This document shows, piece by piece, positions 43,476 through 52,002 of a stretch of 64,000 bases of DNA. Origin of the DNA: Sphingomonas faeni (GTDB taxonomy: Bacteria; Pseudomonadota; Alphaproteobacteria; Sphingomonadales; Sphingomonadaceae); assembly GCF_030817315.1 (NCBI RefSeq), contig NZ_JAUSZF010000001.1:3243001-3307000 (forward strand), read 5' to 3'. Every line of letters begins with the position of its first letter. Positions within the stretch are counted from its first letter, which is position 1. The notes below the pieces were generated by a model. The model searched no databases. It was not told the DNA's origin and saw only the letters and a list, made by a program, of their open reading frames with translations. Made by a program: the position numbers and the translations under genes.

Positions 43476-44749
43476 CCGACATCATCAGACCCGAGGACGC
43501 CGCCGCGCGCATGGGCCGGTACCGGTGGCTGATCTGCAGCCTTCTTTTCGCAGCGACTGCGATCAACTATGTCGACCGGCAGATGATCGGGGTCCTGAAG
43601 TCGACCATCTCGGCCGATCTCGGCTGGTCCGAGACGACCTATGCGGACGTCATATTCTGGTTTCAGGCGGCCTACGCGGTTGGATACCTCAGCTTCGGCC
43701 GGATCGTCGACGTCGCCGGTGCCCGCATCGGCTATTCGATCGCCTTCGTGATCTGGACCGTGGGCCATACGCTGTGCGGGTTCGTGAACACGGCGACGCA
43801 GTTCTCGATCGCGCGTGCCATCCTGGGTGTCGGCGAAAGCGGCAACTTCCCTTCCGGTATCAAGGCGGTGTCGGAATGGTTTCCGGCCCGGGAGCGCGCG
43901 TTCGCCACGGGCGTGTTCAACGCCGGCGCGAACATCGGGGCGGTCGTGACGCCGCTCGTCGTTCCGGCGATCACCCTTGCCTATGGCTGGCGCATGGCCT
44001 TCATCGTCACGGGCGCCGCCAGTCTCATCTGGCTGGTCGCATGGATCGCCATCTATCGCCGTCCCCGCGAAGTGAAGACGCTTTCGCCCGCGGAATTGGC
44101 GCACATCGAAAGCGACCCCGTGCATCCCGTCGAGAAGATCGGCTGGGGGCGGTTGCTGCGTTACCGCGAGACATGGGCCTTCGCGCTCGGCAAGTTCCTG
44201 ACCGATCCGATCTGGTGGCTCTTCCTGTTCTGGACTCCCGACTTCCTTCAGAAGAGGTACGGACTCGACCTGGTCAGCTTCGGTCCGCCGCTCGTCGTGA
44301 TCTACCTGATCTCGGATTTCGGAAGCGTTGCGGGAGGCTGGACCTCGTCGACCTTGATGAAGCGCGGGATGACCGCGAACCGTGCCCGAAAGCTGACGAT
44401 GCTGGCGTGCGCCATCGCGGTGATGCCGATCTTCTTCGTGCAGTACGTCGCCAGTCTGTGGGGCGCGGTCGCCATCCTGGGTCTAGCTACCGCGGCGCAT
44501 CAGGCGTGGTCCGCTAACCTCTATACCATTCCATCGGACATGTTTCCCAAGGGGGCCGTGGGATCGGTCGTCGGCATCGGCGGAACCGCCGGCGCCATCG
44601 GCGGCATGTTGATGGCCAAGTTCGTCGGCTACATGCTGCAGACGACCGGAAGCTATGCCGTCATCTTCGCGGTCGCAGGCAGCGTGTACGTCATAGGGCT
44701 GCTGGTCATTCACCTGCTCTCGCCTCGGTTGGCCCATGTCCGCGTATGA
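43472..44749 (+). CDS. MFS hexuronate transporter, ExuT/ACS family
   Basis: This inner-membrane carrier has 425 residues and about 12 helices. The anion:cation symporter branch is recognised by 'LFAATAINYVDRQMIGVLKSTISADLGWSETTYADVIFWFQAAYAVGYLSFGRIVDVAGARIGY' and by 'ARAILGVGESGNFPSGIKAVSEWFPARERAFATGVFNAGANIGAVVTPLVVP'. Members import glucuronate, galacturonate, aldarates and related acids with protons. A +4 overlap (ATGA) with the FAH gene implies coupling. It is the last gene of the operon from 36928 and would move uronate monomers, saturated or unsaturated, into the cytoplasm for KduI/KduD. Confidence 0.9.
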   Translation: MTDIIRPEDAAARMGRYRWLICSLLFAATAINYVDRQMIGVLKSTISADLGWSETTYADVIFWFQAAYAVGYLSFGRIVDVAGARIGYSIAFVIWTVGHTLCGFVNTATQFSIARAILGVGESGNFPSGIKAVSEWFPARERAFATGVFNAGANIGAVVTPLVVPAITLAYGWRMAFIVTGAASLIWLVAWIAIYRRPREVKTLSPAELAHIESDPVHPVEKIGWGRLLRYRETWAFALGKFLTDPIWWLFLFWTPDFLQKRYGLDLVSFGPPLVVIYLISDFGSVAGGWTSSTLMKRGMTANRARKLTMLACAIAVMPIFFVQYVASLWGAVAILGLATAAHQAWSANLYTIPSDMFPKGAVGSVVGIGGTAGAIGGMLMAKFVGYMLQTTGSYAVIFAVAGSVYVIGLLVIHLLSPRLAHVRV

Positions 44750-44832
44750 CTTGAGCCCAGTCCACAGGCTTCCCACCGCACATTCCGGGTGTTCCTGGTG
44801 TACGGCGCAAACAACCCACACTCGCTGGACAT

Positions 44833-44854
44833 GTTGTCATACAACTAATTGACT
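44833..44854 (+). promoter_or_regulatory. GTTGTNNNACAAC operator and -35 box for PL7 gene
   Basis: GTTGTCATACAAC (44833-44845) is identical to the copy at 36812. After 3 nt comes TTGACT (44849-44854). The only gene downstream on this strand is the PL7 lyase, which starts at 45038, leaving a leader of about 150 nt. Confidence 0.75.
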
Positions 44855-45037
44855 AGACGCACGGGGCATGGTCCACTGCCGGCGGCGTCAACGAACGCCG
44901 CCGAGTCGGGTCGAGCAGACGGAGCGCGGCATTCAACCGTCCGCCGCCCGGCCCACGAGAGGATGCCAACGCCGCATGCGTGCCGGAAGGCGGATCGGTC
45001 CGTCAGCGGCAGGTCACGGCCAACAGGAGGGAAAATC

Positions 45038-45787
45038 ATGACGAGATCGACACACCGCATGGGCAGCTTCGCCTTGTTCCTGTCGGGCGCTGTTGTCGGA
45101 GTGCCGGCATTCGCGCAATGTTCGATACCGATCCCCACGTCGACGAGCACGTCTTCGTATGGAACGCTTCAGCTCCCGATCGACGCGAACGGCGATGGCA
45201 AGCCCGACACGGTTTCCGGCAGTCAGCTGTCAGGCTATTCGAGTCAGTACTTCGAGCGACAGACAGGGGCCAGGGTCGTGATGAGGGTTCCGACGAGCGG
45301 CTTGGCTACCACGCCGAACTCCAAGTATCCGCGATCGGAACTGAAGGAGAACCGCACTTGGAACGTGAACGACGGCTGCGCCGCCCAAGCTGCGCGCGTG
45401 AACATCTACGACCTTCCGGCAAGCGGGGACATCGTCATAGGTCAGATCCACCAGGAGGCGACGACACCGCGACCGCCGGTCGAACTGCATTATACGAACG
45501 GTACGATCCATGCGGACGTCATGAAGCAGAACACCACGGCGTCCGGCAGCCCGCGAACGCGCCTGACGATCGTCACCGGCATCCCCCTGAAGCAATGGTT
45601 CAGCTATTCCATAACGCTCGACAAGGGCGGCCTGCTGAAGGTCACCGTCAACGGCAGTTCCAAGACGACGTACCTCGACGCGAGCTTTGACAGCAGCAAG
45701 CTGTACTTCAAGGCGGGGAACTACACCCAGGACACCGGAGGAGGAAGCTCCGTCGGGTTTGAAGGCCTGAGCATACGACACAACTGA
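45038..45787 (+). CDS. PL7-family polyuronate (alginate) lyase
   Basis: This is a 249-residue secreted lyase with a beta-jelly-roll fold. The start at 45038 follows AGGAGG; a longer ORF is read-through. Signal peptide: MTRSTHRMGSFALFLSGAVVGVPAFA. The three PL7 landmarks are present: 'YPRSELKENRTWN' (the RSELRE strand with catalytic Arg/Glu), 'VIGQIHQ' (the QIH motif) and 'LYFKAGNYTQ'. QIH versions usually accept guluronate or mixed blocks, while QVH prefers mannuronate. Some PL7 members cut glucuronan, so the substrate is open. Short Ser/Thr-rich linkers surround the N-terminus but there is no binding module. It has its own operator-bearing promoter and ends in a terminator-like hairpin. Confidence 0.88.
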   Translation: MTRSTHRMGSFALFLSGAVVGVPAFAQCSIPIPTSTSTSSYGTLQLPIDANGDGKPDTVSGSQLSGYSSQYFERQTGARVVMRVPTSGLATTPNSKYPRSELKENRTWNVNDGCAAQAARVNIYDLPASGDIVIGQIHQEATTPRPPVELHYTNGTIHADVMKQNTTASGSPRTRLTIVTGIPLKQWFSYSITLDKGGLLKVTVNGSSKTTYLDASFDSSKLYFKAGNYTQDTGGGSSVGFEGLSIRHN

Positions 45788-45861
45788 GGCCTTCGCTCCT
45801 TCGTCCCGCAGCCTATCGGCCCTGCGCAGGCTGGTCGCTCCCGTTCACGTCACACCGAGTG

Positions 45862-45893
45862 CCCCCGCCAGCTCCGGCGGCGGGGAGCCTTTT
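45862..45893 (+). terminator. terminator-like hairpin after PL7 gene
   Basis: CCCCCGCC pairs with GGCGG(C)GGGG across a 6-nt loop, and TTTT follows at 45890-45893. It lies about 75 nt after the PL7 stop and marks the right edge of the polysaccharide region. Confidence 0.55.
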
Positions 45894-46223
45894 CCGACCA
45901 GTGCAGTGGCCCGCGGGATCCCGCCGGATGAGCGTCAGCCGCGCCTTGCTTGGAGCGTGAACGCTGCGATCGAACCGTCCTTGCAGACGGAGGCGGCATC
46001 CGCCTGGAAAGCCGCCCGCGATCGGGCGCGCCTCCATACTCACGCAAACACTTTCACCGCACCCGAATGGTTTCACGCCTCCCCGTTCGATGACCGACTG
46101 CCGGCCTGCAGAATGACGGAACCGCAGAATCGGTCCCGCTCGGGAAGCGGGATTCAGTAACTGATCAACGTAGTACGGACATCGACCGGACACCCCCGAC
46201 ATGACTGCTGGTCGTGATCGAGT
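45894..46223. other. intergenic stretch without a gene
   Basis: This lies between the PL7 terminator and the convergent receiver gene. Small ORFs on both strands have no motif or ribosome binding site. Confidence 0.5.
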
Positions 46224-46601
46224 TCAGCCATCGAGCGGACCAAATATCCGCTCCAGACACTCGACGAGGGCATCAGCCGTGCAAGGCTTCTCGAGGAAGC
46301 AGTGTGCGCCGTTCGCGAGTGCGCGGCTTCGCGTCTGTTCGGTGGCATAAGCCGTCACCAGGATGAATGGAATTTGGCTTCCCTGCGCGTTCAGCGTTTC
46401 CTGGAGTTCCAACCCGGTCATGCCGGGCATGTGGAGATCCGAGATTATGCAGCCGACCGCCTCCTGCGGCGCCTCGAGGAAATCCAAGGCGGAACGGAAG
46501 GGGGCGGACATCAGGCCGAGGGATCTGATCAGGCTGGCCGTCGCGGAGAGCAGTAGCTCGTCATCCTCGACGATAGCGACGAGCGGTACTTTCAAGTTCA
46601 T
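46224..46601 (-). CDS. stand-alone response-regulator receiver
   Basis: This 125-residue receiver domain has no output domain. Conserved residues can be placed: acidic pair E12/D13/D14 (IVEDDELLL), phospho-acceptor Asp55 (IISDLHMPGMTGLEL), Thr83 (LVTAYAT) and Lys105 (FLEKPCTADAL). The start at 46601 matches where the domain begins; a longer ORF to 46727 would add 42 residues of no recognisable kind. The nearest kinase is the large AAA-GAF-histidine kinase, divergent from it across 782 bp. Receivers of this type often serve such kinases as phosphate acceptors, which is an inference from position. Confidence 0.85.
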   Translation of the reverse strand: MNLKVPLVAIVEDDELLLSATASLIRSLGLMSAPFRSALDFLEAPQEAVGCIISDLHMPGMTGLELQETLNAQGSQIPFILVTAYATEQTRSRALANGAHCFLEKPCTADALVECLERIFGPLDG

Positions 46602-47383
46602 CGATATCTCGCCTGACGTCGGATTGCCCGCCGGTTCTGTATCTAACCTATTCGCCACACGCGATACTATACCTTGGTTTGTATGCCGCGGGCCGCGTCG
46701 CGCCCGAGATCTCGACTTGAGGTACAACCGGCCGAGGCCTCACAGATGGCTGCTACGCAGGCCGCAGCGTCGGCATGACGTCGCTCGACCCGTCAGGGCC
46801 TCGTGTTGCGATAAGATCGCACGCAACAGGCCGATCCCGTCTCCCCGTACAGGGCGCCTCAAGGGGGTAAGCCGAATGGACCGGCATTCTCCGACCTTGG
46901 ACCCTATTCGCTCGACCGCGTGAGATTGGCGTGGCGGTGGACTGATCGGTGGCGCAAGCGGCTGGCCGACGATGCCGGGACGATCATTCGACGGACCACT
47001 CGTCCTTGGGCCCACTCCAAACCTTCGTATGATTGTTAGCCGGCGAGGGCCGATACACGGCTGATCCCTCAGTAATACCGGTGATGGGCGTCGACTGTTC
47101 ATGCCAAAGGCGAACCATGTCGCAGCGACGTTTCGTTGGATCGGCAGGCATCGTTGCAGCCTGCTACCGGTCTATCCGATCAGGACGCCGATCTGATGTC
47201 GTTCCTAGCTCATTCGCTGGCGGCTTCCGGTCTGCCTGAGTTGTCAAAACCATCCCGACGGCTGGCCGACAGTGAGCGAATGGTCAACGGAGTCGTGCCA
47301 CTTCGGCCCCCCATTTGGGGGTGGAGGCCGGTCTTCCTGATCCGTAGTGCTGTACCCGGCTTAACCAAGGCGAGAGTGTAGCG
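46602..47383. other. divergent intergenic region
   Basis: This 782-bp gap lies between a leftward receiver gene and a rightward kinase gene and presumably holds both promoters. ORFs up to 186 codons overlap here but lack motifs. No obvious repeat or RNA hairpin stands out. Confidence 0.45.
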
Positions 47384-50300
47384 ATGAGTGTAGCGCCTGC
47401 GGATAAACCTGGTCCGGACGGACGATCGCAAACCTCCGTCCCAGCGACAGGGCGCCTATTCGGACGAACTGTCGAGGTCGCCTCGATCACCCAGAGCTAT
47501 GCGCGCGTAAAATCGACGGGCCGATCGGAAATCGTACTGATCTCGGGTCCTCCCGGCATCGGTAAGTCGGCTCTGGTACATCGCTTCCGCTTTCTGCTCG
47601 GCAGCGACGGGCATCGCTTTGGAGCGGGAAAGAGCGATCTGCTCCAGCGGAACGTGGCGTTTGCTCCGTTGATGCAGCTGCTGCGGCCGTTGATCGATAG
47701 CGCGCTTGGGGAAAGCGACGCTGAGCTGGACAGGCTGCGTAACCAGATGCGGCAGATGATCGGACGAGAGGCGTGGTCGGTCGTAGACCTTGTTCCGGAA
47801 GCCCAGGCGCTGCTCGGACGAGGCGCCATATTGCCGGAGCTACCGCCTACCCTCGCGCAGGCTCGAATTCGTCGAGGCGTGGTGGCGCTGCTGGGAGCGT
47901 TGGCGACGCCTACTTCACCGCTCATACTCTTTCTCGACGACCTCCAATGGGCGGACCCATCCACTCTGGCGCTGCTTGTAGCGTTGGCAGAGGAACCCCC
48001 ACGCCACGTGCTTCTGATCATCGCGCTTCGGGACAGCGAATCCGCATCTCTCGCCGAGCCCGGCGGCTTGCTCGAGCAGATCCGAACCGGCGACATGACG
48101 GTCTCCGATCTTTCGTTGCGCGCTCTCAACGTCGAAGACACCGAGGCGTTGCTGAGCGCGGCTTTCGGAGAGGTCAACGACGCCGCGGGCCTGGCCCAGG
48201 CCGTTCATGATCAAACGGACGGCAATCCCTTCTTCGTGCAACAGGTTCTACAAACGCTGCGAGAGGAGCGAACCTCGAACAATGGCTTGGATGAAAGCCG
48301 ATGGGACTGGAGCCGCGGACGGTTTGCTCGACGTCGCGAGGTCGGTGACGTTCTCGACTTCATGGCCATACGGATCGGCCGCCTCGAACAAGGTGAAATC
48401 GATCTTCTCGGCGCGCTTGCGCTGCTCGACGGGCGGAGTGAGGTACCCCTCCTCGCGACGATCACGGGAATGGATGTCTCATCCGCCCGCGAACGGATGG
48501 AGAGCCTGATCAAGGCCGGGTTCGTCGTCGAGGTCGGTGGAGGATACGCCTTCGCACACGATCATATCCATGCAACGGCTCTGTCTCTTACGCCTTATGA
48601 GGAACGTGCGGCAAAGCACGCCTGGATCGCGACGCTTTTGTTGAAAAGCGACTGTACATCATCGCCCGAGCAGGCCTTTGAAGTCGCAGGTCACATAGTT
48701 CAGGCGATCGGCAAGCAACCCACCGATTGTTCAATCGATGTCGGATGGTTGTCGAGCGAAGACCGAAAAGCCTTTGCGATGCTCCTGCACGCTGCCGTCG
48801 CGTTTGCGGAAAAGGCAGCCGCTGTGGATCAGGTCGTGGAATACGTGAACTCCGCACTAAGCCTCGCGTCGAGCGACTGGTGGGAGGCGTGCTATCCTCT
48901 CATGTTCTCTCTGCATTTCGCGCGCTGCGAGCAGATGCTGCTTCGTGGACAGATCGACGTCGCTGACCGCGAAATAGACATGCTGATAGAACGCGCATCG
49001 AACGAATATGATCGGGCGGGCTGCTATCGCTTGCGCGCCGGCCTTCGCACCGTCCAGTCGGACTACAACGGGGCAATCGACGCCGCGTTGGAAGGCTTGG
49101 CGCTTCTGGGGCATCCTCTATCCCGCTATCCTTCGTTGGATCAGTGCCGCGAGGCTTGCGAACGTGTGCAGTCGCTCATGGGAAATCGGCCGACCGCCGA
49201 CATTCTGAAGCTACGCCTCGCGGAGGATCCAACCACCGGTCTGATAACGTCGCTTCTGTCCGGACTGTTCGCCGCGATCTTCTCGGACGATGGGCTGCGG
49301 ATTCTGCATGCAGCCGCCATCATCGAGCTAACGCTGAAGGACGGGGTTACCGCCGATTCAGCCCACGGGCTGGCTTGGTTCGGCGTCTTCATCGCAGACA
49401 TGTACGACCGGTACGAGGATGGCTTCGCCTTTGCCCAAGCGGCGCTTGCGCTGGTCGATCTGCATGGTTTCGAAGGTCAGCGTACGGCCGTGCTCATCGC
49501 GGTCGACCAGTTGAGCCCGTGGACCCAACCTCTCGACTACGCTTTGGCCACGGCGCGGGACGCGATCGCTGCCGGCAGCGCTGCGGGCGATCTGGGCATG
49601 ACCTGCTACGCTAGAAACCATCTGGTGTCGGATCTCATTCTCAGCGGGGAACGCCTTGCTGTCGTAGAGGATGAGGCGGACCGCGGTCTGGCACTCACCC
49701 GCCGGATCGACTTCCGCGACATCGAGATACTTATCGCCGCGCAGCGGTCGTTCGTGCGTCGACTTTCGGTCGGCGAGGTCGCTGAGCGATACGAAGAACT
49801 CGGCGAAATCACGTCCGCCTCGACGCGATTCTGGGTCCGGCTGTATGACGGGATCGCTGCATACATGTTCGAGGACACTCCGCGCGCCGCGGCGGTCTTC
49901 GGCGAGGCAGCTCAGCTCACATGGGCTGTCCCCGCCAACATCGATTTGGCGTACTTCGAGTTGTTCGCGGCGTTGAACGCCGCACGGTTCCACCCGGCCG
50001 AAGACGCCTTGGCCGCAATGAGACCGCATCGTGCTCGGCTTGCCGGTTGGGCAGCCCGCAACCCCGCGACGTTCGCGAACAAGCTTTCGCTCGTCGATGC
50101 GGAGATCGCGCGTCTTCGAGGTGATGAACTCAGCGCCATGCGGACATTCGATCGAGCTGTCGATCAATCCTCCGCGTTCGTCCATGAGCGTGCGCTCGCG
50201 CGCGAATTGGCAGGCCGCCATGCAGCGGACCTCGAACTCGACGGGGCGGCAGCAAGCTATCTGGCGGACGCTTGCGCCGACTATCGCACTTGGGGAGCAT

Positions 50301-51628
50301 TCGAAAAGGCACAGTGGGTCGAACGCCGTCATCCTGGTCTGGCAGCTCGTCGTCGGGATCGTACTGACGAGCCTGACGTATTCGTGCCAGCGGCCCTGGT
50401 GGCGATCGCGCGCGACTTCTCCCAGGAGTTGCGCTTCGTGCCGCTGGTCGAAAAGCTGATACGCTCGACTGCCAAGCAGGCCTCGGCGGACAGCGCGATG
50501 CTCATTCTGCTTCGCGATGGCGATCCCGTGGTCGCGGCCTCAGGGTACCTCGAAGGCGACGAGATGAGTGTCGTCGTCGATACCACGATCCCCACTGCAG
50601 ACAGGTTGCCTTCGGCCGTCCTAAAGGAGGCTCTTGAAGCTCGGACGGTCTGCCTCCTGCAGGACAGCGCCGGCTTTCAGGAGCCGGTTCGGGAAAAGGC
50701 GGTGCATGCAACCCTCTGTCTGCCCTTGGTGAAAGGGGACTTGCGGATCGGTGCGATCCTGCTGTTCCGGCGTGCAGGGGGGCAAGGCTTCGGCGGGTGT
50801 GACATCGACGGTCTCGAACTCCTTGCCGCCCAAGCCGCAATCTCTTTGGAGTCTGCGCGAACCTACACCGACGTCGCCAATTCCCTGAAGTATCATTCCG
50901 ACGCGGCCGCGTCGCTCCGGGTCGCCCGGTCCGAACTCGCGCGGACGTCCCATCTTTCCGTCATGGGCGGGCTCGCGGCTTCGATCGCGCACGAGATCAA
51001 TCAACCTCTGGCGAGCGTCCTCGCCCTCAGCGACGCTGCTCGTCGCTGGCTGCGCCGCAAGGAGCCCGACCTGACGGAAACGCTTGCATGCGTCGATGGC
51101 ATTCACGGCGCGGGCGTCAGAGCCTCTGAAATCGTTCGCTCGCTTCGTTCACTCGCGAAACAGGAAAGCCCCGCGCTACTTCCCGTCTCGCTGAATGCCG
51201 TCGTCCGGCACGGGATCGAGCTGATCGGGCCGGAGATGGATGCGCACCAAATCCAGCTGGCATGCCGGTTCGATGCTGGTGAGGACGTGACGGTACCTGG
51301 CGACCGTGTTCAGCTGCAGCAGGTCCTGCATAATCTCCTCACCAATGCGATTGACGCCGTAGAGAATCGTTCCGCCACCAGTCGGCACGTCGCTGTTTCC
51401 ACATTCGACAGTGGCACTGCCATAGCTGTTCGCGTCGAGGACAACGGTTGCGGCATACCTCCGGAGAAGTTGAAGGAGATACTGACGCCCCTGTTCACCA
51501 CCAAGACGAAGGGAATGGGCATGGGGCTGGCAATCTGCAATTCCATCATCGAGGCGCACGGCGGCACGTTGACCGCGACGCATGTCGAGACCGGCGGAAC
51601 CGTCTTCGAGTTCGCGATACCGCGGTGA
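47384..51628 (+). CDS. giant AAA ATPase-TPR-GAF histidine kinase
   Basis: The product is a 1414-residue cytoplasmic signalling protein. An AAA_16/NB-ARC-like ATPase opens it, with Walker A GPPGIGKS at about 54-61 and Walker B 'LILFLDDLQWAD' at about 180-190. A long helical TPR-like region follows (about 420-1000). Next come a GAF domain (about 1020-1165, 'LRFVPLVEKLIRSTAKQASADSAMLILLRDG...CLPLVKGDLRIGAILLFRRAG'), a HisKA helix with the phosphorylated His near 1203 (SIAHEINQPLAS) and an ATPase domain (about 1300-1412, 'NLLTNAIDAVENR', 'DNGCGIPPEKL', 'TKGMGMGLAICNSII'). Related proteins in Proteobacteria and Cyanobacteria often begin with a Ser/Thr protein kinase domain; here that domain is absent. 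The input signal is unknown. The orphan receiver at 46224 is the likely partner. Confidence 0.85.
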   Translation: MSVAPADKPGPDGRSQTSVPATGRLFGRTVEVASITQSYARVKSTGRSEIVLISGPPGIGKSALVHRFRFLLGSDGHRFGAGKSDLLQRNVAFAPLMQLLRPLIDSALGESDAELDRLRNQMRQMIGREAWSVVDLVPEAQALLGRGAILPELPPTLAQARIRRGVVALLGALATPTSPLILFLDDLQWADPSTLALLVALAEEPPRHVLLIIALRDSESASLAEPGGLLEQIRTGDMTVSDLSLRALNVEDTEALLSAAFGEVNDAAGLAQAVHDQTDGNPFFVQQVLQTLREERTSNNGLDESRWDWSRGRFARRREVGDVLDFMAIRIGRLEQGEIDLLGALALLDGRSEVPLLATITGMDVSSARERMESLIKAGFVVEVGGGYAFAHDHIHATALSLTPYEERAAKHAWIATLLLKSDCTSSPEQAFEVAGHIVQAIGKQPTDCSIDVGWLSSEDRKAFAMLLHAAVAFAEKAAAVDQVVEYVNSALSLASSDWWEACYPLMFSLHFARCEQMLLRGQIDVADREIDMLIERASNEYDRAGCYRLRAGLRTVQSDYNGAIDAALEGLALLGHPLSRYPSLDQCREACERVQSLMGNRPTADILKLRLAEDPTTGLITSLLSGLFAAIFSDDGLRILHAAAIIELTLKDGVTADSAHGLAWFGVFIADMYDRYEDGFAFAQAALALVDLHGFEGQRTAVLIAVDQLSPWTQPLDYALATARDAIAAGSAAGDLGMTCYARNHLVSDLILSGERLAVVEDEADRGLALTRRIDFRDIEILIAAQRSFVRRLSVGEVAERYEELGEITSASTRFWVRLYDGIAAYMFEDTPRAAAVFGEAAQLTWAVPANIDLAYFELFAALNAARFHPAEDALAAMRPHRARLAGWAARNPATFANKLSLVDAEIARLRGDELSAMRTFDRAVDQSSAFVHERALARELAGRHAADLELDGAAASYLADACADYRTWGAFEKAQWVERRHPGLAARRRDRTDEPDVFVPAALVAIARDFSQELRFVPLVEKLIRSTAKQASADSAMLILLRDGDPVVAASGYLEGDEMSVVVDTTIPTADRLPSAVLKEALEARTVCLLQDSAGFQEPVREKAVHATLCLPLVKGDLRIGAILLFRRAGGQGFGGCDIDGLELLAAQAAISLESARTYTDVANSLKYHSDAAASLRVARSELARTSHLSVMGGLAASIAHEINQPLASVLALSDAARRWLRRKEPDLTETLACVDGIHGAGVRASEIVRSLRSLAKQESPALLPVSLNAVVRHGIELIGPEMDAHQIQLACRFDAGEDVTVPGDRVQLQQVLHNLLTNAIDAVENRSATSRHVAVSTFDSGTAIAVRVEDNGCGIPPEKLKEILTPLFTTKTKGMGMGLAICNSIIEAHGGTLTATHVETGGTVFEFAIPR

Positions 51629-52002
51629 CCGGTCTACGTCCTGGAATCGGCAAAGCGGATCAGACGAGTTGTCCTGAGGAGCGGTTAGTCGTTGCGGCGA
51701 GCAGTGACGATTCCCGGAACGGCGATACAGACGGGTTGAGGCTCACAACGCGCGAGACGGATCGACGCGGCGGGGGCTCGGTCGTCGAGACAGAAATCAC
51801 GGTCGATGCGACGTACTCACAATGATGATCCGTCCGCTCGCCCAGGTCGAACGGGGGCTGTCTAGGTACCGTCCCGCGATCGATCCACTAACGGGATTCG
51901 AACTTTGGTGAACTCACCTAATCCTTCTATGCGACGGAACCCTGCGTCTGGCGACAGATCAGTATACGGTCGTTCGCGCTTTGCCTCGGCTAAGAAGAGA
52001 AA
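51629..52002. other. intergenic region upstream of STN receptor
   Basis: No gene is supported in these 374 bp. They should hold the receptor promoter. No copy of GTTGTNNNACAAC was found here. Confidence 0.45.
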
